Part shown: positions 14,199-22,334 of the stretch, piece after piece
Numbering within the stretch: the first letter of the stretch is position 1
Layout: the number at the start of each line of letters is the position of its first letter
From: CAYQEC01 sp964569015
Lineage (GTDB): Bacteria > Actinomycetota > Acidimicrobiia > Spongiisociales > UBA5794
DNA length: 37,804 nt
NCBI GenBank assembly: GCA_964569015.1
Contig: CAZMSN010000013.1
Coordinates: forward strand, 1-37,804
Direction of reading: 5' to 3'
Translations under genes and position numbers: made by a program
The notes under the pieces: generated by a model
Told to the model about the DNA's origin: nothing
What the model saw: the letters and a program-made list of their open reading frames with translations, nothing else
Databases searched by the model: none

Positions 14199-17160
14199 CC
14201 CGGGTGCGGCGATGATCGAAACCGTCCGGCACCCGACGCTGCCCGAGTTCAACTACCGGGTCGGCATCGACCCCGCCGTTGGGCTGTCACGACCTGAATT
14301 CGAGCGCCGCCGAGCGAGAGAGCGCTGGCTCGCCGGCCGAACGATCGGGAACCGGGTCCTCGTTGTCGGAATCGGAACGCGAGAGTTGATCGATGACCTC
14401 GCGAGGGCCGGCGCCGAGGTCGTCGCCATCGATCAGAGCGACCATTTTGTCGCCGCGTGTGAACGTGACGATGAGCGGCCGAACGTCTCGTACCTCGCGG
14501 CACCGACCATCCCGGCCGAGTGCTGCAACGCCGGCTTCGACACGGTGGTGCTGAACGGGGCGCTCGACGGGCGACATCACCCGGATCTGCTGCTCCGGGC
14601 GGCACGATCAGCCGTGAAGTCGTCCGGAATCGTTACGACGGTGAGCCGCCTGGGCCACAGTGTCGACACGTTGCCTCCACGCCTGCTGCGCACCGCACCT
14701 CGCGAGGCCGCCAAGACCAGAACGGTCGAGATTCAGGACGAGCCGGGCTTCGGCCCCTCTCCCGACGAATTGGCGGCCCTCCTCGGCAACCATTTCGATC
14801 TCGACGACGCCTGCATCATCGGATACCCCGGCGACACGCTCACGATCCACATCGATGTCGGAATGGTGCTCTCACCACCTGAAGGCGACCCCGACGGTGA
14901 GCACATTCGGCGTTCCCTGGCTGCGATCGCCGCGGCGGCATCGCAGCGGCTCCTCTCCGCCATTCGGGCCATCGACGAGCGGCAGGCCGACGTCGACGCC
15001 CAGATCGCTGATCTGCGTAGAGCCGGCCGTGTCAGCCGAACCCGGATCGCCACGAGATCGCGCACGATCGACACGACAACGAGCGTGGTGGGGCGGCGGA
15101 GCCAGGAGCGGATACGCCTTCGCGGAGAGAAGGATGCTGCCGGTCGATCACCGGCTCTCCATCGCTCGCGGGATGCGGCACTTCGCCTCGCCGCCGCCGA
15201 GCAGGCATTCCTCGTCGCAGTGGGACCTGATCTCGGGATCGAAGCCGAGCGGCGTGCCCTGATGAGGGGACTCGGTGTGGTGGGTGGTTTGGCGGGGCGG
15301 TTGGCGGTTGCTGAGTCGGAGTTGGAGCAGGTTCGGTTTCGGTTGGAGCGGATGAGGCGGCGGCGGGGGTTCCGGTTGGCGACGGCGTTGGCCGACGATG
15401 TGCGGAGCTGGCGGCGGTGGCGGCGGCTGCCGGTGGATCTGATACGTGCGTTGCGGCGACGCCCGGCTCCTCAACAGCCGAAGCGGCGGCACACCGCAAA
15501 GGAGTATCTCCCCCAAGCGATGACGATTCCTGCAGTGGAGGCCCCGGCGGGGCCGATGCGCTATCCGCATCTGCGGATAGCGTATTGGGGCCGATTCGAG
15601 ACGTTCAGTCGAATCGCCCCTCACCTGCTCATCGACTCGATCGACCTCGACGAGGAGTTTGAGATCGGGTTCGATTTTGTGCTCATCGAACCCTCCATGG
15701 TCAACGACGCGATCCCGGAGCCGGTAACGGCTGCCTTGACAACAGCAAAACAAGCAGACATCCCCACCGTGATGTTCCTGCGCAGCAGCAGCCACCTCGA
15801 CCTGCCCTGTGTCGCCGACATCACCGTGTTTATCACCGAAGACCCCGCCTTGGGGCGCCTCGCCACACAACGGTATCCCGACCGGGACGTGACCTGTCTC
15901 GCCCCCAGCATCGACCCCGCCGTGTTCAACCCGATCCGGTGGCAACCGAACCCCGCCAACGGAATCGCCGTCGTCACCGCCGCCAAACTCGACGACGAAA
16001 CAGCCGACCTGGTCAAGTCCCGCAACGACACCACCGTCTACGCCCCGGCCGGGACCAGCATCAAAGCAACCACTCCCCTCCCCGACACACCCCAACAACT
16101 CGCCGCCCTCTACAAAACCCACCTGGCCGCCGTCGTCTCCCCCCACCTGACACCCTCCACCGCCGCCTATCAACAACACGCCCTCGAACTCGCCGCCACC
16201 GGCACCCCGATCATCACCACCAACCCCACCGGACTCCAAGGACTCCTCGGCGCCAACCACTACCTGAAAGCCACCAACCCCACCGAACTCGACACCGCCA
16301 TCACCCAACTCCAACAAACCCTCACCAGAGAACGCCTCTCCATCCGCACCCGCCGCCACGTCCTGCTCCACCACACCCGCCTGCAACGACTCGAACAACT
16401 CCTCACCCACCTCAACATCCCCACCCGCACCTGCGACCGGATCTCGATCCTGCTCGCCACCAACCGACCCGACTTCATCGAACACGCCATCGAAAACGTC
16501 ACCAAACAAACCCACCCCAACAAAGAACTCGTCCTCATCCTCCACGGCAACCACTTCGACCCCGCCACCATCACCCGACACACCACCGGACTCCCCTACC
16601 CCACCACCACCCTCACCTGCCCGCCCACCTGGACCCTCGGCGACTGCCTCAACCACGGCCTCGACCACGCCACCGGCACCTACATCACCAAAATGGACGA
16701 CGACGACTACTACGGCCCCAACCACCTCACCGACACCCTCCTCGCCCACACCTACACCAACGCCCACATCACCGGCAAACAGGCAGCCGGCGTCTACCTG
16801 GCGTCTCTCGACCAGACGGTGATCAGGCGAGCCGGCCTTCCCGAACAGCCGACACGTCATGTCGCAGGGGGGACGATGACCCTGTCGCGCGATGCCCTGC
16901 AACGCCTTCGATACCTCCGCCGCAACTCAAGGATCGACACCACTCTCTATCAACGAGTCGTCCCCGGTCACCAGCTCATCTACGGGACCCACAGCCTCGG
17001 CTACATCCTCCACAGGCACGAGTTCGGCCACACCTGGGAGATCGATCACAATGCCTTTCTCGACGTAGCCGATCACCTGTTGCCAGGCGTCGACGCCGGA
17101 TACCTGGATCCTGACGACCGCGACACAGACGCGCGGAGGAGCCATGCAACAGACGCCTGA
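14185..17160 (+). CDS. Large modular protein: methyltransferase-like + coiled coil + GT-B + GT2
   Basis: About 991 residues. Residues ~55-160 are methyltransferase-like (NRVLVVGIGTRELIDDLARA, then VVAIDQSD). Residues ~240-440 are helical, charged linker. Residues ~458-750 are a GT-B-like donor half (RIAYWGRFETF; HALELAATGTPIITTNP), closest in style to CgeB/Glyco_trans_1_2. Residues ~752-970 are a GT2 domain (RISILLATNRPDFIEHAIEN; metal motif MDDDDYYG at 837-844). Residues ~364-865 are encoded by the 1.5-kb repeat shared with the next gene, and after ITGK the two proteins diverge. The start is uncertain: ATG 14185 (overlapping the previous gene) or ATG 14212, neither with a strong ribosome site. 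It likely adds two sugars in tandem, but specificity is unknown. Confidence 0.8.
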   Translation: MATGSPGAAMIETVRHPTLPEFNYRVGIDPAVGLSRPEFERRRARERWLAGRTIGNRVLVVGIGTRELIDDLARAGAEVVAIDQSDHFVAACERDDERPNVSYLAAPTIPAECCNAGFDTVVLNGALDGRHHPDLLLRAARSAVKSSGIVTTVSRLGHSVDTLPPRLLRTAPREAAKTRTVEIQDEPGFGPSPDELAALLGNHFDLDDACIIGYPGDTLTIHIDVGMVLSPPEGDPDGEHIRRSLAAIAAAASQRLLSAIRAIDERQADVDAQIADLRRAGRVSRTRIATRSRTIDTTTSVVGRRSQERIRLRGEKDAAGRSPALHRSRDAALRLAAAEQAFLVAVGPDLGIEAERRALMRGLGVVGGLAGRLAVAESELEQVRFRLERMRRRRGFRLATALADDVRSWRRWRRLPVDLIRALRRRPAPQQPKRRHTAKEYLPQAMTIPAVEAPAGPMRYPHLRIAYWGRFETFSRIAPHLLIDSIDLDEEFEIGFDFVLIEPSMVNDAIPEPVTAALTTAKQADIPTVMFLRSSSHLDLPCVADITVFITEDPALGRLATQRYPDRDVTCLAPSIDPAVFNPIRWQPNPANGIAVVTAAKLDDETADLVKSRNDTTVYAPAGTSIKATTPLPDTPQQLAALYKTHLAAVVSPHLTPSTAAYQQHALELAATGTPIITTNPTGLQGLLGANHYLKATNPTELDTAITQLQQTLTRERLSIRTRRHVLLHHTRLQRLEQLLTHLNIPTRTCDRISILLATNRPDFIEHAIENVTKQTHPNKELVLILHGNHFDPATITRHTTGLPYPTTTLTCPPTWTLGDCLNHGLDHATGTYITKMDDDDYYGPNHLTDTLLAHTYTNAHITGKQAAGVYLASLDQTVIRRAGLPEQPTRHVAGGTMTLSRDALQRLRYLRRNSRIDTTLYQRVVPGHQLIYGTHSLGYILHRHEFGHTWEIDHNAFLDVADHLLPGVDAGYLDPDDRDTDARRSHATDA
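15271..16779. repeat. 1.5-kb direct repeat, copy 1
   Basis: From CTCGGTGTGG to ACCGGCAAA this matches 17951-19471 at an offset of 2692 bp. I found one substitution (C at 15293, T at 17985) and a 12-bp insertion in copy 2 near its left end (four extra residues). Sequence on both sides is unrelated or strongly diverged. The right ~1.1 kb is rich in C and A and poor in G and T on the coding strand, unlike the flanks. Confidence 0.95.
15540..15582. repeat. Two adjacent perfect palindromes inside the coding repeat, copy 1
   Basis: GGCCCCG-G-CGGGGCC occupies 15540-15554. CGCTATCCGCA (15559-15569) and TGCGGATAGCG (15572-15582) form 11-bp arms around a 2-nt centre. Both sit at the start of the GT-B domain and are present identically in the second copy. 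Confidence 0.9.
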
Positions 17161-19807
17161 CGTCTCCGCCGCCGCCTGGTGGCTGCTGCGCCACACGAGA
17201 GGCAGCGTCCTCATCGTCGACCACCGAGAGGCCCACCCGATGGCACAGGTGCTCGAGACGAACGGCATCGAGGCAAGCGTCGAAGCTGGCATCGAGTCGC
17301 TGCGTGGCCACGCCGGCGAGACGTACGACACGGTGATCCTGGGCAACCTCGCCTCTCATGCGCGACCGGATCTGGTTCTCGGCACACTGGCCGGCGTCGT
17401 TCGTGGAAGGGGACACATCGCCGTCGACGCAAGCCCCGGAGCTTCTGCCACTGATCACATCGACTGGCAACACGCCAAGCTCGACGCTCACATCACCGTC
17501 GAGGACATCGGCATCGGCCTCGACTCGAATGATCGCCCCTGGATCGCCTTCTCGGCCGCTTTCGACGGAGAGGCCAACCCGACGGCGGTCTCGAACCTCG
17601 CCACTCGGGAGTTCCACATCATCCAGAGATCGGCTCGCAAGAAGGCGATGCGCCTCAACATCGGGTCGGAGAACGTGCGCGAAGCCAAGCGCCGGGCGGA
17701 CTCATACACACGGCAACTCGCGGACCGTGACGAGAACCTCCGGCGGCTGTCGGCGTGGCGCAGCGCCCTCGAGCTGGAGAACAGCCTCATCCGCCGAACC
17801 GGGAAACAGCTCACAAACGGACTCGCCGCCGAGTTGCGCCGACTCGATGAAGCGTTGGAGAGACAGACCACCCGTATCGAGGAGAAGACAGCGCGATTCA
17901 CCGACGCCGCGACCCGGCCCGCCGAGCAGTTGCCCTGCCTGCAATCCCAACTCGGTGTGGTGAATGGTGTGGTGGGTGGTTTGGTGGGGCGGTTGGCGGT
18001 TGCTGAGTCGGAGTTGGAGCAGGTTCGGTTTCGGTTGGAGCGGATGAGGCGGCGGCGGGGGTTCCGGTTGGCGACGGCGTTGGCCGACGATGTGCGGAGC
18101 TGGCGGCGGTGGCGGCGGCTGCCGGTGGATCTGATACGTGCGTTGCGGCGACGCCCGGCTCCTCAACAGCCGAAGCGGCGGCACACCGCAAAGGAGTATC
18201 TCCCCCAAGCGATGACGATTCCTGCAGTGGAGGCCCCGGCGGGGCCGATGCGCTATCCGCATCTGCGGATAGCGTATTGGGGCCGATTCGAGACGTTCAG
18301 TCGAATCGCCCCTCACCTGCTCATCGACTCGATCGACCTCGACGAGGAGTTTGAGATCGGGTTCGATTTTGTGCTCATCGAACCCTCCATGGTCAACGAC
18401 GCGATCCCGGAGCCGGTAACGGCTGCCTTGACAACAGCAAAACAAGCAGACATCCCCACCGTGATGTTCCTGCGCAGCAGCAGCCACCTCGACCTGCCCT
18501 GTGTCGCCGACATCACCGTGTTTATCACCGAAGACCCCGCCTTGGGGCGCCTCGCCACACAACGGTATCCCGACCGGGACGTGACCTGTCTCGCCCCCAG
18601 CATCGACCCCGCCGTGTTCAACCCGATCCGGTGGCAACCGAACCCCGCCAACGGAATCGCCGTCGTCACCGCCGCCAAACTCGACGACGAAACAGCCGAC
18701 CTGGTCAAGTCCCGCAACGACACCACCGTCTACGCCCCGGCCGGGACCAGCATCAAAGCAACCACTCCCCTCCCCGACACACCCCAACAACTCGCCGCCC
18801 TCTACAAAACCCACCTGGCCGCCGTCGTCTCCCCCCACCTGACACCCTCCACCGCCGCCTATCAACAACACGCCCTCGAACTCGCCGCCACCGGCACCCC
18901 GATCATCACCACCAACCCCACCGGACTCCAAGGACTCCTCGGCGCCAACCACTACCTGAAAGCCACCAACCCCACCGAACTCGACACCGCCATCACCCAA
19001 CTCCAACAAACCCTCACCAGAGAACGCCTCTCCATCCGCACCCGCCGCCACGTCCTGCTCCACCACACCCGCCTGCAACGACTCGAACAACTCCTCACCC
19101 ACCTCAACATCCCCACCCGCACCTGCGACCGGATCTCGATCCTGCTCGCCACCAACCGACCCGACTTCATCGAACACGCCATCGAAAACGTCACCAAACA
19201 AACCCACCCCAACAAAGAACTCGTCCTCATCCTCCACGGCAACCACTTCGACCCCGCCACCATCACCCGACACACCACCGGACTCCCCTACCCCACCACC
19301 ACCCTCACCTGCCCGCCCACCTGGACCCTCGGCGACTGCCTCAACCACGGCCTCGACCACGCCACCGGCACCTACATCACCAAAATGGACGACGACGACT
19401 ACTACGGCCCCAACCACCTCACCGACACCCTCCTCGCCCACACCTACACCAACGCCCACATCACCGGCAAATGGGGCAACATCGTGTACCTGCGGGACCG
19501 AGACATCACGATCGACTGGAGAGTCGAGCACGAGGAGGACTTCGGGTCTCATCTGCCCGGGGCGACGATGCTGCTGACACGTGACCTCCTGGCGCAGTTC
19601 CGATTCAATCGAGTGCGGCACGGGGTCGATTCGACGCTGCTGCAACGGGCCCGTCGCCGTGGGGCGGTGGCCTACTCGACCCACCGCTTCGATTTCGTCC
19701 GTGTCCGGCACGGCGAGCACGCGTTCGCCCGCACCGACGACGAGTTCATCGAGCAGTCGACGGGCGAGATTCGGCCCGGCTTCGACATGACGCTGGCGGA
19801 GACCTGA
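17144..19807 (+). CDS. Paralogous modular protein: methyltransferase-like remnant + coiled coil + GT-B + GT2
   Basis: 887 residues, a tandem paralogue of the preceding gene. Residues ~18-105 keep the methyltransferase-like outline (SVLIVDHREAHPMAQVLE; GETYDTVILGNLASHARPDL) but have lost the glycine-rich SAM loop, so this part is probably non-catalytic. Residues ~185-270 are a charged helical segment (ENVREAKRRADSYTRQLAD). Residues ~275-776 come from the 1.5-kb repeat and carry the GT-B half and the GT2 domain with MDDDDYYG. The last 110 residues (WGNIVYLRDRDITIDW onward) complete the GT2 fold differently from the upstream paralogue. The ATG at 17144 has a strong GGAGGAG and overlaps the previous stop by 17 nt, so the genes are co-translated. 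Confidence 0.85.
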   Translation: MQQTPDVSAAAWWLLRHTRGSVLIVDHREAHPMAQVLETNGIEASVEAGIESLRGHAGETYDTVILGNLASHARPDLVLGTLAGVVRGRGHIAVDASPGASATDHIDWQHAKLDAHITVEDIGIGLDSNDRPWIAFSAAFDGEANPTAVSNLATREFHIIQRSARKKAMRLNIGSENVREAKRRADSYTRQLADRDENLRRLSAWRSALELENSLIRRTGKQLTNGLAAELRRLDEALERQTTRIEEKTARFTDAATRPAEQLPCLQSQLGVVNGVVGGLVGRLAVAESELEQVRFRLERMRRRRGFRLATALADDVRSWRRWRRLPVDLIRALRRRPAPQQPKRRHTAKEYLPQAMTIPAVEAPAGPMRYPHLRIAYWGRFETFSRIAPHLLIDSIDLDEEFEIGFDFVLIEPSMVNDAIPEPVTAALTTAKQADIPTVMFLRSSSHLDLPCVADITVFITEDPALGRLATQRYPDRDVTCLAPSIDPAVFNPIRWQPNPANGIAVVTAAKLDDETADLVKSRNDTTVYAPAGTSIKATTPLPDTPQQLAALYKTHLAAVVSPHLTPSTAAYQQHALELAATGTPIITTNPTGLQGLLGANHYLKATNPTELDTAITQLQQTLTRERLSIRTRRHVLLHHTRLQRLEQLLTHLNIPTRTCDRISILLATNRPDFIEHAIENVTKQTHPNKELVLILHGNHFDPATITRHTTGLPYPTTTLTCPPTWTLGDCLNHGLDHATGTYITKMDDDDYYGPNHLTDTLLAHTYTNAHITGKWGNIVYLRDRDITIDWRVEHEEDFGSHLPGATMLLTRDLLAQFRFNRVRHGVDSTLLQRARRRGAVAYSTHRFDFVRVRHGEHAFARTDDEFIEQSTGEIRPGFDMTLAET
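17951..19471. repeat. 1.5-kb direct repeat, copy 2
   Basis: Partner of 15271-16779, in the same orientation and the same reading frame of the next gene. It has a 12-bp insertion (TGAATGGTGTGG) near the left end relative to copy 1. Confidence 0.95.
18232..18274. repeat. Two adjacent perfect palindromes inside the coding repeat, copy 2
   Basis: Same pair of palindromes as at 15540-15582, shifted by 2692 bp, with 7-bp arms (18232-18246) and 11-bp arms (18251-18274). Confidence 0.9.
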
Positions 19808-19842
19808 TGCCCGCGCCGTGACGGACCGTTTCGGCATCGAAC

Positions 19843-19850
19843 GCTACGCT
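19843..19850 (+). promoter_or_regulatory. -10-like box GCTACGCT before the first MBOAT gene
   Basis: GCTACGCT fits the recurring pattern and would give a ~29-nt leader to the proposed ATT start at 19886. The preceding gene ends at 19807, so read-through from upstream is also possible. Confidence 0.35.
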
Positions 19851-19885
19851 GCCCGCACGCTCGATTTCCTAGGCAGGTAGCTCCG

Positions 19886-21289
19886 ATTCTCTTCAATTCG
19901 ATCCAATTCGCGCTCTTCTTCGGGCTGGTGCTGATCGTCTACTACCGGCTGACCCACCGGTGGCAGAACGTGTTCCTGCTCATCGCCAGCTATGTCTTCT
20001 ACTCCGCTTGGGACTATCGCTTCCTCAGCTTGATCCTGATCTCGACCGGAGTCGACTACCTCGTCGGCCTCCGCGCTCATGCCGCTCGGGAGGCGGGCAG
20101 GTCGAAGGTGGCGCGCCGCTTCCTCCTTCTCAGCGTCTGCACCAACCTGGGCATCCTGGGGTTCTTCAAGTACTACGGGTTCTTCGTCGACTCCGCCCAG
20201 TCGCTCGCCGGAGATCTCGGCCTGGACTTCGTGGCGCCTTCGCTGACGATCGTGCTCCCGGTCGGTATCTCCTTCTACACCTTTCAGACGATGTCGTACG
20301 CCATCGACGTCTACCGGGGCAAGCTGGCGCCTACTCGGAACCTCGTCGACTTCGCGGTGTACGTCGCGTTCTTCCCTCAGCTCGTCGCCGGCCCGATCGA
20401 ACGGGCGACCCACCTGATCCCACAGATCCAGAGCCCCCGAGCGATATCGCTCGACGACATACGTGAAGGACTACTGCTGATCGGCACGGGGTTGATTCGC
20501 AAGGTCGTCATCGCCGACGTCGCCGGAACCATCGCCGACACGTACTTCTCGGCGCCGGGGAAGGCATCATCGACACAGCTGCTCATGGCGGCGTATCTGT
20601 ACTCGATGCAGATCTACGGGGATTTCTCCGGATACAGCAACATCGCGAGGGGCACGGCGAGGCTGATGGGATTCGACCTGATACGCAACTTCCACCATCC
20701 CTACTTCGCCGTTTCGGTTGCGGACTTCTGGCGACGCTGGCACATCTCACTGTCCACATGGCTGCGCGATTACCTCTACATCCCGCTCGGCGGCAATCGA
20801 GGCTCTGCCCGCCGGACCCAGATCAATCTGATGCTGACGATGCTGCTCGGCGGGCTCTGGCACGGAGCGAGCTGGAACTTCGTGATCTGGGGCGGCCTCC
20901 ACGGCATCTACCTCGTCGTCCACCGGTTTGTACGGAGCCACCGGCGGGCCCAGGCAACGAAGATCGGCGCCATCTTCGGCGCGTTTCTCACCTTCCACGT
21001 CGTGACGCTCACGTGGATCCCGTTCCGCCTGACCGCCTTCAGCGACGTCGCCGCCTACTTCGAGGGACTCGGTCGATTCGACTTCTCGTACGATCCGATC
21101 CTGTGGTCGGCCGTGTTCTTCGCCGTGGTACTGCTTCTGATCGACGGACCGCAGGCGATCACCAACGACGAGTACGTGCTGGCTCGCCGCTGGCCCGGCG
21201 CGCTGGCCCCGGCGTTCGGTATCGTGCTCATCGTGGTGCTCCTCACCTCGGGAGGCGTCCAGACACCGTTCATCTACTTCCAATTCTGA
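19886..21289 (+). CDS. MBOAT-family membrane O-acyltransferase (AlgI-like), probable ATT start
   Basis: A polytopic membrane protein of ~467 residues. Motifs are GFFKYYGFFVDS, LPVGISFYTFQTMSYAIDVY, FFPQLVAGPIERATHLIPQI, YGDFSGYSNIARGTARLMGF, FWRRWHISLSTWLRDYLYIP and LGGLWHGASWNFVIWGGLHG, with the probable catalytic His at 326. AlgI-like MBOATs move acyl groups across the membrane for O-acylation of glycans by a partner SGNH protein, encoded 13 bp downstream. No ATG, GTG or TTG occurs in frame between the upstream stop (19805-19807) and GTG 19928, which would remove part of the first membrane helix. The ATT at 19886 begins ILFNSIQFALFF, equivalent to VLFNSFVFLAFL at the start of the paralogue at 27256, and AGGCAGG lies 8 nt before it. 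Confidence 0.85.
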   Translation: MLFNSIQFALFFGLVLIVYYRLTHRWQNVFLLIASYVFYSAWDYRFLSLILISTGVDYLVGLRAHAAREAGRSKVARRFLLLSVCTNLGILGFFKYYGFFVDSAQSLAGDLGLDFVAPSLTIVLPVGISFYTFQTMSYAIDVYRGKLAPTRNLVDFAVYVAFFPQLVAGPIERATHLIPQIQSPRAISLDDIREGLLLIGTGLIRKVVIADVAGTIADTYFSAPGKASSTQLLMAAYLYSMQIYGDFSGYSNIARGTARLMGFDLIRNFHHPYFAVSVADFWRRWHISLSTWLRDYLYIPLGGNRGSARRTQINLMLTMLLGGLWHGASWNFVIWGGLHGIYLVVHRFVRSHRRAQATKIGAIFGAFLTFHVVTLTWIPFRLTAFSDVAAYFEGLGRFDFSYDPILWSAVFFAVVLLLIDGPQAITNDEYVLARRWPGALAPAFGIVLIVVLLTSGGVQTPFIYFQF

Positions 21290-21302
21290 CGGTGGGTGCG
21301 TC

Positions 21303-22322
21303 ATGAGCAGATCAGTCGGACGGATCGTCGTGGGGATCATCGCCACCGTTCTGCTGGCGGAGGGATTGCTCCGGATTCCGGCCGTCGCCGATGCCGTGCC
21401 CGAGCGCAATCCCTACTACCACGGCGGCGTGCAGGAGCGCATCGATGCGCTCGAGGCTCTCCAGGCGGAAAGCGACATCGACGTGCTCTTCATCGGATCC
21501 TCAGTTGTGCGATCCAACGTCAGCCCACACGTGTTCGACGACGAAGCGAGCATTGCCCTCGGCCGTCCCATCACGTCGTTCAACGTCGGTGGATCGGGCC
21601 TCCACCTCGATTCCGTCCGGCTGCTGTACGAGCGGCTGTGGTCGAAGTTGGCCGAACCCGACTACGTCGTCCAGTTCGTGCGCTACGCGGAGCTCCGATC
21701 CGACAAGACGGCGCAGGAGTTCTTCGCCAACAACGACATCGAGCGAGCCTGGGCCGAAGGCGGCATCGCCGGTTCCACACGATCGTTCCTCCAGGAGCAC
21801 TCTGCGCTGTACCGGCGGCGCGGTGTCCTCGCAGCTTGGCTCTCACACGAGAAGCCGCAGAGGGGCTACAAGATCGACGATCGGGGCCATTCCGAATCGA
21901 AGCCCTCGCTCAGCGAGGCGCTGGCAACACGAGATCACAGCGACATCGCAGGCTACGAGGCGATCGCATCGGGATATGGCGATCCCCTCGACGAGGAGAC
22001 CTTCGCCACCGGACTGGCCGTCTTGGAGCAAACCGCTCAGCTGGTGGAGGATTCCGGCAGCGTCTACGTCATCGCCAACATGCCCGAGTACCCGGAGAAG
22101 TTCCTGGCGGCGCCCGACGGCGAAGAGCGCTACCAGTTCTACTTGGACACGCTCGAGGAGTTCGCTCGTGAGCACGGGATCGTCTTCCTCGACGTCACAG
22201 GAGGCGATGCCAACGACTTCAGCGCCATGGAGCTGTACAGCGACTACCACCACTTCACCGAGACGGGGGCGACTCGCTTGTCGAAGGACCTGGCGCTGGC
22301 CTTCGCCATCACGTTCGGGTGA
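21303..22322 (+). CDS. SGNH-like acyltransferase/esterase partner of the MBOAT (membrane-anchored)
   Basis: A 339-residue protein with an N-terminal signal anchor (GRIVVGIIATVLLAEGLL) and an extracytoplasmic SGNH-like domain. The block I equivalent is DVLFIGSSVVRSNVSP, with the nucleophile Ser at 66 or 67. The Asp-His end of the triad is SDYHHFTETGATRLSKDL near residues 318-335. This layout fits AlgJ/AlgX/DltD-type proteins that receive the acyl group from the MBOAT and transfer it to a glycan. Overall sequence is divergent, so the family call rests on motif position and on its place directly after the MBOAT. It converges on the glycosyltransferase ending at 22335 with 12 bp between stops. 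Confidence 0.75.
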   Translation: MSRSVGRIVVGIIATVLLAEGLLRIPAVADAVPERNPYYHGGVQERIDALEALQAESDIDVLFIGSSVVRSNVSPHVFDDEASIALGRPITSFNVGGSGLHLDSVRLLYERLWSKLAEPDYVVQFVRYAELRSDKTAQEFFANNDIERAWAEGGIAGSTRSFLQEHSALYRRRGVLAAWLSHEKPQRGYKIDDRGHSESKPSLSEALATRDHSDIAGYEAIASGYGDPLDEETFATGLAVLEQTAQLVEDSGSVYVIANMPEYPEKFLAAPDGEERYQFYLDTLEEFAREHGIVFLDVTGGDANDFSAMELYSDYHHFTETGATRLSKDLALAFAITFG

Positions 22323-22334
22323 CCGGTCCTCGAT

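Noticed and set aside
15148..19837. Long antisense and shifted frames (Gly/Val-rich, or Arg/His/Pro-rich) over the 1.5-kb repeats
   Set aside because: They arise because the C/A-rich coding strand has almost no stops in any frame. Their near identity between copies is only a by-product of the DNA repeat.
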